This document shows, piece after piece, positions 42,051-51,059 of a stretch of 64,000 bases of DNA. Positions within the stretch are counted from its first letter, which is position 1. Each line of letters begins with the position of its first letter. The stretch is from assembly GCA_902785825.1 (NCBI GenBank), contig CACZZZ010000011.1, forward strand, positions 21,610 to 85,609. The letters are read 5' to 3'. Under the pieces are notes generated by a model. The model saw only the letters and a list, made by a program, of their open reading frames with translations. It was not told the DNA's origin and searched no databases. A program made the position numbers and the translations under genes. Source of the DNA: an uncultured Bacteroidia bacterium. Lineage in GTDB: Bacteria; Bacteroidota; Bacteroidia; Bacteroidales; UBA932.

Positions 42051-42536
42051 ATGAGAACTGCGAGAATTCAAGTTTATGGACTGATATGTTCCATCATATT
42101 AGCCTGTGTATTATCGTCTTGCGGCAGCCAGGTCAAGCAGGCTGACGCGCTTGTCTCAGAGAGCGGCACCCCTGTCGGGATGGTTGTGGAGTACAGTTCA
42201 CCTATCGACAAAAACACCGTGGACATCGAATCTTTCCAAGTCCCCGCTTGGAACATCCGTAGTTACTTCGTGTCAAACTCAAACCCTCTTAAAAAGATAA
42301 AAGGGGAAAAATTGTCCGACGGTGGACGTTATGTGGTTATATTCCTGGAACCGGAAGCTAAGACAAGTCTGCCCGACAAACTGGAGATTGTCACCAATAA
42401 TGAAGTTCCTAAGGTTGAGATCAGGATAAAGCAAGTCTCTCCAGTGACCACACTCTCAGGAAAGGTCGTAAAGCCTTGGAAGAAAGCCTTAAAGGCCAAG
42501 GATTATTATATTGTCGATGAGGGTATCGCGAAATAA
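42051..42536 (+). CDS. Lipoprotein of unknown function
   Basis: The product of about 161 aa starts at the ATG at 42051, where a signal begins that ends in a lipobox (LSSC). The mature part looks beta-rich: GMVVEYSSPIDKNTVDIESF, RYVVIFLEPEAK, VEIRIKQVSPVTTLSG. Its strand order, with a short 'subject to order of events' loop pattern, resembles an Ig-like or esterase-accessory domain, but no family is recognised. A short gap to the tRNA-Ala terminator leaves no obvious promoter of its own. It converges on the acyltransferase gene 57 nt away. Confidence 0.6.
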   Translation: MRTARIQVYGLICSIILACVLSSCGSQVKQADALVSESGTPVGMVVEYSSPIDKNTVDIESFQVPAWNIRSYFVSNSNPLKKIKGEKLSDGGRYVVIFLEPEAKTSLPDKLEIVTNNEVPKVEIRIKQVSPVTTLSGKVVKPWKKALKAKDYYIVDEGIAK

Positions 42537-42593
42537 CAAATTTGACCATTTATATTATCCATTTTTACTAATCACTGTAATTGGTATAAAACC

Positions 42594-43415
42594 TTAGGGC
42601 TTTGGCATCCCGTACACGCTATTCCTTAACCATGAGTTGAAATCTTCGATCCCGGGATGCTTGTCTTGATCTTCAACGGTCAGGATGTCACCAATTCCGA
42701 CCCTGATCAGAGCCCCGCTTTTGTTGACCAGCTCGTGGGGGAGTCGTAGTGTGCGTATTTTCCAGTCAATCAGTCCCAAAAGGTAAAACAGGTTGGAGTT
42801 GCGGTCGAAGAAACGAATAGGGACAACAGGCACCCTGGCTTTTTTGATGAGTCGGATTAGAGGTTCCTGCCACTCCCTGTCCCGGATGGCCATCTCCTTC
42901 AACTTGAGGTCTGACACTGCTCCAGACGGAAAGAAACCGACAGGACTGCCATTCCTAAGATTGTTTAGAACTTCTTTCACTCCCTGGATATTCTTCCCTG
43001 TGACACCATTGCTATTATTGTTCTTCGGATTGACGACGATCCATGAAGGGCTCAGAGGCTCGATCAGGTTAAGGAACTCATTGACCATCACCTTGAAACC
43101 ATCCCTTATATGACCGATCAGATCGACCAGGATGATTCCGTCAATGCCACCGTAAGGGTGATTGCTGATTGTGATGAAAGGGCCATCCGGAAGATTGGCT
43201 AGTTTTTCCTCTCCTTCAAGGAGGTATCTTATTCCGAGCCGTTCGAGTAAAACTCTCGCGAACTCTGGCCCACGGAAACAGTCAATCTCGTCGTAGAGAT
43301 CTGATAACTTGCTAACTGATAGTAGTTTCCGGAGAGAGGATGCCAATGCGTTCCCGGCCTTTCCCCTGAAAATAGGGACGAGCTTCTCTAGTTCACTAAC
43401 CGGTAGCAGGGGCAT
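42594..43415 (-). CDS. Lysophospholipid acyltransferase (PlsC-like)
   Basis: The 273-aa protein carries the acyltransferase block SNHPYGGIDG (His86, Asp92; spacing H-x5-D as in the NHPxGGxDG subgroup), the second block FPSGAVSDLK and a third, VPVVPIRFF. These enzymes move an acyl chain from acyl-ACP or acyl-CoA to a lysolipid or amine-containing lipid at the inner membrane. It lies 2 nt after the CDP-alcohol phosphatidyltransferase gene, within a three-gene lipid operon. Confidence 0.85.
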   Translation of the reverse strand: MPLLPVSELEKLVPIFRGKAGNALASSLRKLLSVSKLSDLYDEIDCFRGPEFARVLLERLGIRYLLEGEEKLANLPDGPFITISNHPYGGIDGIILVDLIGHIRDGFKVMVNEFLNLIEPLSPSWIVVNPKNNNSNGVTGKNIQGVKEVLNNLRNGSPVGFFPSGAVSDLKLKEMAIRDREWQEPLIRLIKKARVPVVPIRFFDRNSNLFYLLGLIDWKIRTLRLPHELVNKSGALIRVGIGDILTVEDQDKHPGIEDFNSWLRNSVYGMPKP

Positions 43416-43417
43416 GT

Positions 43418-44128
43418 CTAGTCCTCCTGTTTGGGCAGGGGATCAATCTTGGCGTAACCTTTCGCATCGCTGATCACAGTCCATATATAAATAAACATAA
43501 GGACCAAGAAAATCACGAGACCAGGGATGTCGAGAGGCCCCATAGCCAGGTCATGGCCAAAAATCCGGACTGTCGTGTGGAACTCCCTCAAGCCAGGAAG
43601 GAATATGATCAACATGATGAGAATGCAGGCAATCACCCTGAACTCGGTCGGGCCGAGCTTGCCGTAGGTGAGCTTGAACTCGCTCTTCAAATGGGCGTTG
43701 ATACTGACGTTGAGGGTAAGGCACAGATAGGCTATGAATATCAGGAGGGCAATGTCAATGCGCATTAGGCTGGAAAGCCCGACGCCCAGGAACATGAAAG
43801 CCTCGTTGATCACATCAACCGTGTGGTCAAGGTAATATCCATAAATTGGTCTTTGGGTGTTCCTGACTCTGGCGATTGTGCCGTCAAGGGAGTCGCCGTA
43901 CCAGTTGACAAAGAAACCAGCGATGCTGAGCCAGAGCCAGTGGATATTTTTCCCGCATAAGACGAAACCTGCGGCTATCATAACGGATCCGATGATCCCG
44001 ACAATAGTCAGGAGGTCTGAAACTACCCATTTGGGTTGCCTTTCGGCAAGCCAAACCAAGGCCTTTTTTTCAACTCCGTTAAGGATGGAGTTCTGGATTC
44101 TGACCGCTTTTTTCTCTGTCATGGTCAT
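43418..44128 (-). CDS. CDP-alcohol phosphatidyltransferase
   Basis: The 236-aa membrane enzyme shows the full family signature at residues 79-105: D79-x2-D82-G83-x2-A86-R87-x9-G97-x3-D101-x3-D105, with about six hydrophobic helices around it. It joins a CDP-activated lipid to an alcohol headgroup; serine, glycerol phosphate, inositol phosphate and others are possible. Its ATG overlaps the stop of the upstream GNAT-like gene by 4 nt (ATGA) and it is 2 nt from the acyltransferase, so the three are translated together. Confidence 0.9.
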   Translation of the reverse strand: MTMTEKKAVRIQNSILNGVEKKALVWLAERQPKWVVSDLLTIVGIIGSVMIAAGFVLCGKNIHWLWLSIAGFFVNWYGDSLDGTIARVRNTQRPIYGYYLDHTVDVINEAFMFLGVGLSSLMRIDIALLIFIAYLCLTLNVSINAHLKSEFKLTYGKLGPTEFRVIACILIMLIIFLPGLREFHTTVRIFGHDLAMGPLDIPGLVIFLVLMFIYIWTVISDAKGYAKIDPLPKQED

Positions 44129-45249
44129 AGATTTTTCAAATAAACCCTTGCTCTTTTGTGGAGGTGATGCTCGAAACGTCCCCAGATATTCTGCACGCTG
44201 TGATTGTCCTCAAGCTCCCTCGTACTCTCCACATACTTTATCCCATGCTTGATCATTCCGCTACCTATCTTTGAGAAGATCATCGAATTCACCCCTTTGT
44301 CCTGATATTCGGGGAGGATGGCGATCAGAAGGGCGTCGATGGTGTCATTCTTCTTCAAGGCCCTGAGTATGTGGATGAAACCGAAGGGGAAGAGCTTGCC
44401 TTTAGCCTTCTGGAGAGCCTCTGAAAGCGATGGCAATGTGATTCCGAAGCCCACGACGTTGTCTTCCTGGTCCACGACCACTGACACGAAGTCGAGCTGG
44501 AGGTTGGAGATGAACTGGTTTTTCAGATCCTCGCACTGGGCGGGGGAAAGCTCAGAGAAACCGTGAAGAGGGGCGTAGCAGGTGTTCATCACACTGAATA
44601 TCCCATCGACATATTTCCGGACAAGTTCCTTCTTGTTCCGGAAACTGCCCTGCCTTAGGCCGTAACGTTCCCCGACCATGGCGCCGAGCCGTATGTACCT
44701 GTCAACGTTGTCCGGAACCGTGATCCTGTACTCCACAAAGTCCGTCGATTTGACATATCCCTCCTTCAGGATCATCGGCTCGTAGTAGGGGTAATTGTAT
44801 TTCCCGTATGCCGTGGGTATCTGGTCATATCCTTCCACCAGCACTCCGGCCACGTCGAACTCCAGGAATCCGACGGGCCCCTCCACCATCTCCATGCCCT
44901 TCTCCCTGGCATATTCCTCGACCTTGGAGAGAAGAGCCGTCGCCACCTCCTGTGACTCGATGAAGTCAATCCATCCGAAACGGCATATTTTCTTGCCGAC
45001 CTTCTTGTTGTACTTGTGGTTGATGATTCCGGCGATGCGGCCGACAACCTTGTCGTCCTCATCCACGGCCAGCCAGTATTTACCCTCGCAGACCTCAAAG
45101 GCCCTGTTTTTTTCCGGAGAGAGCGTGTCCATGTCCATGGATTCGATCTGCGGAACGTAATAACTGTTGCCTTTGTAGAGCTCGTTCGGGAAACGGACGA
45201 ATTGTCGAAGTTGCCGTCTTCCAATAACTTCCTTTATGAATACAGCCAT
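44125..45249 (-). CDS. GNAT-fold acyltransferase-like protein
   Basis: The 374-aa cytosolic protein shows a GNAT-like core: WLAVDEDDKVVGRIAGIINH near residue 58-77, a following EYAREKGMEMVEGPVGFLEFD stretch, and a second half with VVVDQEDNVVGFGITLPS and LLIAILPEYQDKGVNSMIF, which looks like the acyl-CoA-binding A motif. Two GNAT-type halves fit the length. Bacteroidota proteins of this type are annotated only as N-acetyltransferase-like. Its tight coupling to a CDP-alcohol phosphatidyltransferase and a PlsC-type acyltransferase points to lipid headgroup or aminolipid synthesis, by inference. Confidence 0.68.
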   Translation of the reverse strand: MAVFIKEVIGRRQLRQFVRFPNELYKGNSYYVPQIESMDMDTLSPEKNRAFEVCEGKYWLAVDEDDKVVGRIAGIINHKYNKKVGKKICRFGWIDFIESQEVATALLSKVEEYAREKGMEMVEGPVGFLEFDVAGVLVEGYDQIPTAYGKYNYPYYEPMILKEGYVKSTDFVEYRITVPDNVDRYIRLGAMVGERYGLRQGSFRNKKELVRKYVDGIFSVMNTCYAPLHGFSELSPAQCEDLKNQFISNLQLDFVSVVVDQEDNVVGFGITLPSLSEALQKAKGKLFPFGFIHILRALKKNDTIDALLIAILPEYQDKGVNSMIFSKIGSGMIKHGIKYVESTRELEDNHSVQNIWGRFEHHLHKRARVYLKNL

Positions 45250-45362
45250 TGTCTTCTTCAGTTGCAGACTGCTAATATACGAATTTTTTGGAAAGTTATT
45301 GTGGTTGATAACTATGTTAGTAACCTACTGGACCGCGGTATGGGAAGTTATAATAAAAGGAT

Positions 45363-45370
45363 TAACTTTG
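45363..45370 (+). promoter_or_regulatory. -7 box TAACTTTG before the PRTase-permease unit
   Basis: TAACTTTG is an exact TAnnTTTG match 30 nt before the ATG at 45401. Confidence 0.5.
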
Positions 45371-45400
45371 TAACCCGGTTAGGACTAATCGGAATCACCA

Positions 45401-46474
45401 ATGAAACATAATCTGGATGACGCGGTCCTTTTGAAGACCGGACATCAAAGTGTTTACAAGCTCAGGCAGGAGGGACTTCTTAATGAGTACCTGATTGTCA
45501 GTGGCGACGGCACACGCCGTCTGATGGCCTCTCCGGAGGTCGTTGGATTCGGCTCTTATCAAAGTATGGTACCGGCTACGATGAAAGGCATGCAATACCT
45601 CTCTGAGACCGGGCTCTCAAAAGACGTCAATATTCTCACCATCCTCCGAGGAGGACTTAATTATCCTATCGAGGAATGCGCCTTCAGGGCGGGGTTCCGC
45701 GTGACGAACATGGATTTCCTTTCTTGTGAGAGAATCATCGAGGATGATGTGATAAAGGGACTGGACGTCCGCTACCAGAAAGTCCGCACCTGCAAAGATT
45801 GCGTCTTGATGGTGGGTGACATTATAGCCTCCGGTGCGACCCTCGGAATGTGCATGGATCACGTTATCAATTGGTTCCGGGATCACGGCGGCTCTTTCAA
45901 GAGGATTGTGTTTTTCACTATCGGCGGCTCGAACGCCATTGATTTCATGGAGGAGCTCGTCCCTAAAGTGAAGAGTTTCTCTCCCGGATTCGAGGGCTTC
46001 ACATGCTTTTTCTACGAAGGGATATTCAATGTGTACCAGGATCGTGGCTGCCTCGGTTTCCAGGTCCCCGACATCGATTTCTATTGGGGCGACGGGATCG
46101 TCAGTCCCGAGTTCCGTGAATATGTCGTGGCCCACGGATATTCCCTGTACGAGAAGTGTATTATTTACGACGGTGGAGCGAGGCGTTACGAGATTCCCGA
46201 CCATTACAAAGAGGTGGTGGCGTACTGGGAAGAGGTCCTGGAGGCTTCTGACAAGGTGGACATAATGGATCTCACACAGGAGCGTCTCGGGTACAAGGCC
46301 CCGATCTCTTATGAAGACTGGCTGAAAGTCACCCATTTCACTGAGCTTGGAGACCAGAGCGTACTGTACAGTGACGAGCGGGTGTTCCTTGCCAAGGCAA
46401 GGGGGCTGACCCTTCGCGATGTCGCCACTAAACGGCTTGAACAAATCAAACAAACCCTAAAGGGATATGAGTAA
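45401..46474 (+). CDS. Phosphoribosyltransferase-like protein
   Basis: The 357-aa cytosolic protein has the landmarks of a type I phosphoribosyltransferase: NILTILRGGLNYPI (78-90) and the PRPP-binding loop VLMVGDIIASGATL (135-148), with acidic pair Asp139-Asp-like spacing shifted to GDIIASG. It is much longer than usual salvage enzymes (about 200 aa); residues 190-357 form an extra domain without a motif I recognise. Its stop overlaps a cytosine/purine-type permease start by 8 nt, so a role in base salvage is a natural inference. Confidence 0.7.
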   Translation: MKHNLDDAVLLKTGHQSVYKLRQEGLLNEYLIVSGDGTRRLMASPEVVGFGSYQSMVPATMKGMQYLSETGLSKDVNILTILRGGLNYPIEECAFRAGFRVTNMDFLSCERIIEDDVIKGLDVRYQKVRTCKDCVLMVGDIIASGATLGMCMDHVINWFRDHGGSFKRIVFFTIGGSNAIDFMEELVPKVKSFSPGFEGFTCFFYEGIFNVYQDRGCLGFQVPDIDFYWGDGIVSPEFREYVVAHGYSLYEKCIIYDGGARRYEIPDHYKEVVAYWEEVLEASDKVDIMDLTQERLGYKAPISYEDWLKVTHFTELGDQSVLYSDERVFLAKARGLTLRDVATKRLEQIKQTLKGYE

Positions 46475-47726
46475 ACAAAACCAAAAAGTCGACATCGACT
46501 TCACCAACGGCCGAGTCGAGCCGTCGGGTCGCAAGAGCACCCTCAGCATGTTCATGGTGATGCTTGGCTTCACCTTCTTCTCAGCATCCATGTGGGTCGG
46601 CCAGAAACTGGCCGCCGGACTGGATTTCTCCGGATTCATCTGGGCTTTGTTGCTTGGCGGTCTTATCCTCGGAGCTTACACTGGAGCTTTGGGTTGGATC
46701 GGTGCTGAAAGCGGTCTGACCCTCGACATGCTTGCCCGCCGCAGTTTCGGCGAGAAAGGAAGTTACCTTCCCAGCGCGATGATCAGCTTCACCCAGATCG
46801 GTTGGTTCGGCGTTGGTCTGGCGATGTTCGCCATCCCTGTGGCCAAGGAAATCATGGGTCTCGAGGTAACTCCCGACTACATGCCCTGGCAGGGGTATGT
46901 GATGGTGTTGATCGCCGGTATCCTGATGACGGCCAGCGCGTATTTCGGAATCAAGAGCCTTACGATCATCAGCTATATCGCTGTTCCTGCGGTCGCGATT
47001 CTCGGTACCGTGGCTATGATCATGGCTGTGAATAGGGGAGACTCGACCCTTATCGCCCAGTTCGCCCAAGGTACTAAGGATCTCGGTATCATCGCTGGAG
47101 CCGGCCTCGTGATCGGTAGCTTTGTTTCTGGAGGTACGGCGACACCTAACTTCGCCCGTTTCGCCAAAACTCCGAAGATCGGCCTGATTGTCACAGTGGT
47201 GGCCTTCTTCATCGGAAACTCCCTGATGTTCTTCTTCGGCGCTGTCTCCAGCATCTACGTCGGTGGTAACGACATCTTCGAGGTTATGCTCAACCTCAAC
47301 CTGTTCTATATCGCCATCTTCGTTCTCGGACTGAACATCTGGACCACCAACGACAATGCCCTTTACACCTCGGGTCTTGGCCTCTCGAACATCTTCGGAC
47401 TTCCCAAGAAAGCCATGGTTCTGATTGCCGGTATTATCGGAACGGTCACGGCCGTCTGGCTTTACTGGAACTTCGTCGGTTGGCTCAACGTCTTGAACTG
47501 CACCCTTCCTCCCGTCGGTATTATCTTGATCTGCAGCTATTTCAGCCACAGGAAAGAGTATCAGGATGATTCAGCGCCCACCCGTCAGGTCAACTGGGCC
47601 GCGATCGCCGGTGTCGTCCTTGGCGCTGTGGTCGCCAACCTTGTGAAGTGGGGCATCCCCTCGATCAACGGAATGGTCGTCGCCGCCTGCTGCTACTTCA
47701 TCGGCCAGGCCATCGACAAGAAGTAA
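46467..47726 (+). CDS. NCS1-family nucleobase permease (CodB-like)
   Basis: The 419-aa protein has about twelve hydrophobic segments and NCS1/CodB features: GFTFFSASMWVGQKLAAGLD in the first helix, an IGWFGVGLAMFA segment, FARFAKTPKIG and TTNDNALYTSGLGLSN. It probably imports cytosine or another base with H+ or Na+. Its ATG overlaps the PRTase-like stop by 8 nt. A strong bidirectional hairpin follows the stop. Confidence 0.88.
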   Translation: MSKQNQKVDIDFTNGRVEPSGRKSTLSMFMVMLGFTFFSASMWVGQKLAAGLDFSGFIWALLLGGLILGAYTGALGWIGAESGLTLDMLARRSFGEKGSYLPSAMISFTQIGWFGVGLAMFAIPVAKEIMGLEVTPDYMPWQGYVMVLIAGILMTASAYFGIKSLTIISYIAVPAVAILGTVAMIMAVNRGDSTLIAQFAQGTKDLGIIAGAGLVIGSFVSGGTATPNFARFAKTPKIGLIVTVVAFFIGNSLMFFFGAVSSIYVGGNDIFEVMLNLNLFYIAIFVLGLNIWTTNDNALYTSGLGLSNIFGLPKKAMVLIAGIIGTVTAVWLYWNFVGWLNVLNCTLPPVGIILICSYFSHRKEYQDDSAPTRQVNWAAIAGVVLGAVVANLVKWGIPSINGMVVAACCYFIGQAIDKK

Positions 47727-47747
47727 GGTTGTAAACACCTGATAATC

Positions 47748-47781
47748 AAAAACGCGTAGCTTATTTGGCTACGCGTTTTTT
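47748..47781. terminator. Bidirectional terminator between permease and nitroreductase
   Basis: AAAAACGCGTAGC and GCTACGCGTTTTT are exact reverse complements around a 7-nt loop. It serves the convergent permease (stop 47726) and nitroreductase (stop 47804) genes. Confidence 0.8.
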
Positions 47782-47803
47782 GTGTAAATCGCTTCCGAAA
47801 TGG

Positions 47804-48427
47804 CTACTTTTTGTAGCCGACGGGGTGGTTGATGAGAAGAAGTTGGTCTTCCACTATGCCGAGCTCCTTGCGGAGAACCTCCTGGTTCATCCCGGCCCTT
47901 GGAACTGTGGATAGCCCAAGCGCCACGCAGGCGAGGCAGATGTTCTGCGACACGTAACCAACATCGACAGCCCCCATGACTTTCGAGTGGTCGTTTTTAC
48001 GAGAATACCTGTTCAGGTCGCAACTGATCACAAGGAACAAAGGAGCGTTGGCGACCCCGGCCTGAGGACCAGCGACATCTGCACGGAGATCTTTGCCGCT
48101 GACTTTCAGCAGCTTGTTGTCCTTGGCTATGTATTCATAGGCGCCATCTTCCCGGCAGACATAAAGACGGATCTCCTGGGTGTTCATCGCTGTGGGTGCG
48201 GTCAGCCTCCCGTCTTCCCTGTTGATTCCCTCGGCTGCCCACAGAAGGTCTGAGAGGATCTGGTCAGAAATGGGAGCCGATGAGAAACTCCTGTTTGACG
48301 CCCTGTTTTGAAGGGCTTGATAGAGAGTCATTTCCGCGTTCTTTTGTGGGGCGGGGAGCTGGATGTCCTGGGCAGAAGCCGAAAAGGCTGCCAGCACCAA
48401 GGCAATCAATAAAGATGTTCGTTTCAT
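47804..48427 (-). CDS. Secreted SagB-type nitroreductase-family protein
   Basis: The 207-aa protein has a signal peptide (1-19, SASA) and a nitroreductase/SagB domain: LYQALQNRASNRSFSSAPIS at the FMN-binding start, LLWAAEGINR, TAPTAMNTQEIRLYV and DVGYVSQNICLACVALGLS. These are FMN oxidoreductases; the export signal is unusual for a cytosolic fold but seen in Bacteroidota. It lies 20 nt after the Fur-family gene. Confidence 0.85.
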   Translation of the reverse strand: MKRTSLLIALVLAAFSASAQDIQLPAPQKNAEMTLYQALQNRASNRSFSSAPISDQILSDLLWAAEGINREDGRLTAPTAMNTQEIRLYVCREDGAYEYIAKDNKLLKVSGKDLRADVAGPQAGVANAPLFLVISCDLNRYSRKNDHSKVMGAVDVGYVSQNICLACVALGLSTVPRAGMNQEVLRKELGIVEDQLLLINHPVGYKK

Positions 48428-48447
48428 ATTGTCTGTAAATTAAGTGT

Positions 48448-48873
48448 TTACGCTAATGATTGGCCGGAGCAGGAGGGGCATATTCCTTTAATCAGATAAT
48501 TCGATGTCCAGGCGTCATATCCTCCGGGAAGCTCGACTGGAGGAATATGAATATTCTCAAGGCAGAAAGTCCGGTGGCATTTCTCGCAATAGAAATGGAC
48601 ATGGGTGTCCTCGTCGTGGTCATGATCATGACTAAGGCATAGCTCGTAACGGGTGCCTTCCATGTCCTCTATGGCATGCACGAGGTGATTGTCCCTGAAA
48701 GTCATCAGGCTGCGGAAAATGCTGGACTTATCCATTGATCCTATCTCCTCCTCAAGTTCCGTGAGACTGAGAGGCCTTCCCGCACCTGATAGAGCCTCGG
48801 CCACCAGCAATCTGTTGGCGGTTACCTTAACATCATGCTCCTCAAGAAGATGTGTTATTTCCTGTTTTGACAT
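48448..48873 (-). CDS. Fur-family metalloregulator
   Basis: The 141-aa regulator has an N-terminal winged helix (VKVTANRLLVAEALSG...SIFRSLMTFRDNHLVH) and a C-terminal metal domain with a His/Asp cluster HDHDHDEDTHVHF (82-94), Cys96/Cys99 and Cys132/Cys135 for the structural zinc. Fur, Zur and Per cannot be separated by eye; the His-rich loop and the metal-exporting ATPase upstream suggest zinc sensing. The ATG at 48873 is chosen since a TATTTTTG box ends 4 nt before it; the frame is open 11 codons further. Confidence 0.88.
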   Translation of the reverse strand: MSKQEITHLLEEHDVKVTANRLLVAEALSGAGRPLSLTELEEEIGSMDKSSIFRSLMTFRDNHLVHAIEDMEGTRYELCLSHDHDHDEDTHVHFYCEKCHRTFCLENIHIPPVELPGGYDAWTSNYLIKGICPSCSGQSLA

Positions 48874-48877
48874 ATCA

Positions 48878-48885
48878 CAAAAATA
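48878..48885 (-). promoter_or_regulatory. -7 box TATTTTTG four nt before the Fur-family start
   Basis: Minus-strand TATTTTTG, an exact TAnnTTTG match, 4 nt before the ATG at 48873. A leaderless transcript is implied. Confidence 0.5.
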
Positions 48886-48933
48886 GTAAAAGAAGACGTT
48901 TTTCACAAGTCACTCGCCGCCAAACACATACAG

Positions 48934-48965
48934 AAAATGCGTGGCTAGATAAGCTACGCATTTTT
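48934..48965. terminator. Terminator after the P-type ATPase
   Basis: AAAATGCGTGGCT pairs with AGCTACGCATTTT with one G-U pair. It lies between the ATPase stop (48990) and the Fur-family promoter, and its core TGCGTRGCT resembles the CGCGTAGC stem at 47748. Confidence 0.7.
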
Positions 48966-48989
48966 GGGAAATGTTTGATTATCAGGTTA

Positions 48990-50873
48990 TCAGGCTTTGA
49001 GGGCGCGGGTGGAGTTGAGGACCGCGAGGACCATCACACCCACGTCAGCCAGGACAGCCATCCACATGCCGGCCAAGCCGAACATGGCGAGCAACAGGAC
49101 AAGCACTTTAACTCCGATCGAGAAGACCGTGTTCTGTTTGGCGATACTGAGGGTCTTGCGGGCCGTCCTGATGCCTTGAGCCAGTTTGGAAGGCTTGTCA
49201 TCCATAAGGACAACATCAGCGGCCTCAATAGCGGCGTCTGAACCAAGAGCTCCCATGGCGATTCCCACGTCAGCTCTTGCCAGAACCGGAGCGTCATTGA
49301 TCCCGTCTCCGACAAACGCCAGGCTCCTGTCGTCCGGTTTACCAGCTATAAGTTTCTCAACCTCAGCGACTTTATCTCCAGGGAGAAGCTCCGCTCTGAA
49401 CTCATCGACACCGACCTCGGAAGCCACCGCAGCGGCGACATCAGCCTTGTCGCCAGTCAGCATAACGGTCTTTGAGACTCCGTTCTCTTTAAGGGCTTTC
49501 AGAGCTTCGGCGGCGTCCGCTTTTACCCTGTCGGATACCACGATATGTCCCACATATTCCCCATCCAAACTGACATGGACGGTCGTGCCTTTTTTCTCGC
49601 AATCTTTCCAGGAGACACCGATCGCCTCCATCATCTTGCTGTTGCCCACGCAAACAGTCTTGCCGTTGACCTTGGCCTTGACACCTTGCCCGGCGACTTC
49701 CTCGATGTCCTCGACAGAGCAACTGTCCGCCTCGTCCGGATATGCCTGCCGCAGCGAGACGGCTACCGGGTGGGTTGAATATCTTTCCACGTGCGCGGCG
49801 AGGTGGAGAAGCTCTTTCTCGTCGATGGTCTCAGGGTGGACGGCTGTGACCTCGAAAACTCCCTCAGTCAAGGTTCCGGTCTTGTCGAAGACCACTGTCC
49901 CGAGTTTGGCGAGGGACTCGAGATAATTGGATCCTTTAACCAATATGCCTTTGCGTGCGGCCCCTCCTATTCCTCCGAAAAATGCCAAGGGAATCGAGAT
50001 CACAAGGGCGCAGGGGCATGACACGATAAGGAATGTGAGAGCCCTGTAGAGCCATTTGGAGAACACGGCGCTGAAATTCCCGGACAAAAGCGGGGGCAAG
50101 AAGGCCAGAATGACGGCCAGGGCCACAACTATCGGGGTATATACCTTGGCGAAACGCGTGATGAAGCTTTCGCTCCTGGACTTGTTCTCGGAGGCATTCT
50201 CAACCAACTCGAGTATTTTCGAGGCGGTGGACTCCTCGAACGGTTTCGTGACCTTGGCACGAATGACTCCGCTGAGATTGACGCAGCCAGAGAGGATGGT
50301 ATCTCCCTCGGAGATGCCTCTCGGCACACTTTCTCCCGTCAGGGCGACTGTGTCAATATTCGAATTGCCGTCGAGAACTATTCCGTCGAGGGGAACCTTT
50401 TCTCCGGGCTTGATTACAATGGTTTCACCCACAGCGACTTCCGACGGGGGTACGGTCTCGGTCGAGCCGTTTCTCTCGACGTTTGCGGAGTCCGGCCTTA
50501 TGTCCATAAGCTCGGTGATTGACTCCCGGCTCCTGTCTTCGGCCATATCCTCAAAAAACTCTCCGACCTGGAAGAACAGCATGACGAATACAGCCTCGGG
50601 AAATTGGCTTTCAGCTCCGGGAAGGAATCCTATGCACAGGGCTCCGAGCGTTGCGATACTCATGAGGAAATCCTCGTCCAAAAGCTCTCCCTCGAACAGT
50701 TTTTCGACGGCTTCCTTTAGGGTCTCGCCTCCGACGATGAGGTAGGGGACCAGGAACAACAGCAATTCCTGCCACATTTTGAGGTTGGCTATTTTGCTTA
50801 CCACGGCGGCTACGGCAAGCAGGGCCGCGCTCACGATGATCTTAACCAGTCTCTCTTTGTTCTCTTTTTCCAT
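48990..50873 (-). CDS. Heavy-metal P1B-type ATPase (Zn/Cd/Pb exporter type)
   Basis: The 627-aa pump shows TGES (179-182), the transmembrane metal site CPC (286-288, FLIVSCPCAL), the phosphorylated Asp330 in DKTGTLT and the late GDGINDAP loop. It lacks an N-terminal HMA metal-binding domain. The CPC site and ZntA/CadA-like layout point to Zn2+/Cd2+ export. The ATG at 50873 is chosen because upstream in-frame codons do not look like protein. The Fur-family regulator follows 117 nt later with its own promoter. Confidence 0.9.
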   Translation of the reverse strand: MEKENKERLVKIIVSAALLAVAAVVSKIANLKMWQELLLFLVPYLIVGGETLKEAVEKLFEGELLDEDFLMSIATLGALCIGFLPGAESQFPEAVFVMLFFQVGEFFEDMAEDRSRESITELMDIRPDSANVERNGSTETVPPSEVAVGETIVIKPGEKVPLDGIVLDGNSNIDTVALTGESVPRGISEGDTILSGCVNLSGVIRAKVTKPFEESTASKILELVENASENKSRSESFITRFAKVYTPIVVALAVILAFLPPLLSGNFSAVFSKWLYRALTFLIVSCPCALVISIPLAFFGGIGGAARKGILVKGSNYLESLAKLGTVVFDKTGTLTEGVFEVTAVHPETIDEKELLHLAAHVERYSTHPVAVSLRQAYPDEADSCSVEDIEEVAGQGVKAKVNGKTVCVGNSKMMEAIGVSWKDCEKKGTTVHVSLDGEYVGHIVVSDRVKADAAEALKALKENGVSKTVMLTGDKADVAAAVASEVGVDEFRAELLPGDKVAEVEKLIAGKPDDRSLAFVGDGINDAPVLARADVGIAMGALGSDAAIEAADVVLMDDKPSKLAQGIRTARKTLSIAKQNTVFSIGVKVLVLLLAMFGLAGMWMAVLADVGVMVLAVLNSTRALKA

Positions 50874-51059
50874 ATCTTTCTTTTTATCTGTTCCAAAGGT
50901 CGGGGAAAAATGGCGCAACCGGGTTGCAAAGTGGCATGAAGGGATTTCGTCGATGTCGCGGCTGGTTTCGTCGAACAACTTCCGGAAGCCAGCTTTTTTG
51001 GCCGGGGTTTTGATATTATGGTGATCGGTTGATTGTTAAATTAATTGGTTTAAATGGTT

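Noticed and set aside
46581..47549. Acidic, Asp/Glu/Gln-rich antisense frame in the permease gene
   Set aside because: The composition is what reverse-reading hydrophobic membrane helices gives. The sense strand is a complete NCS1 permease.
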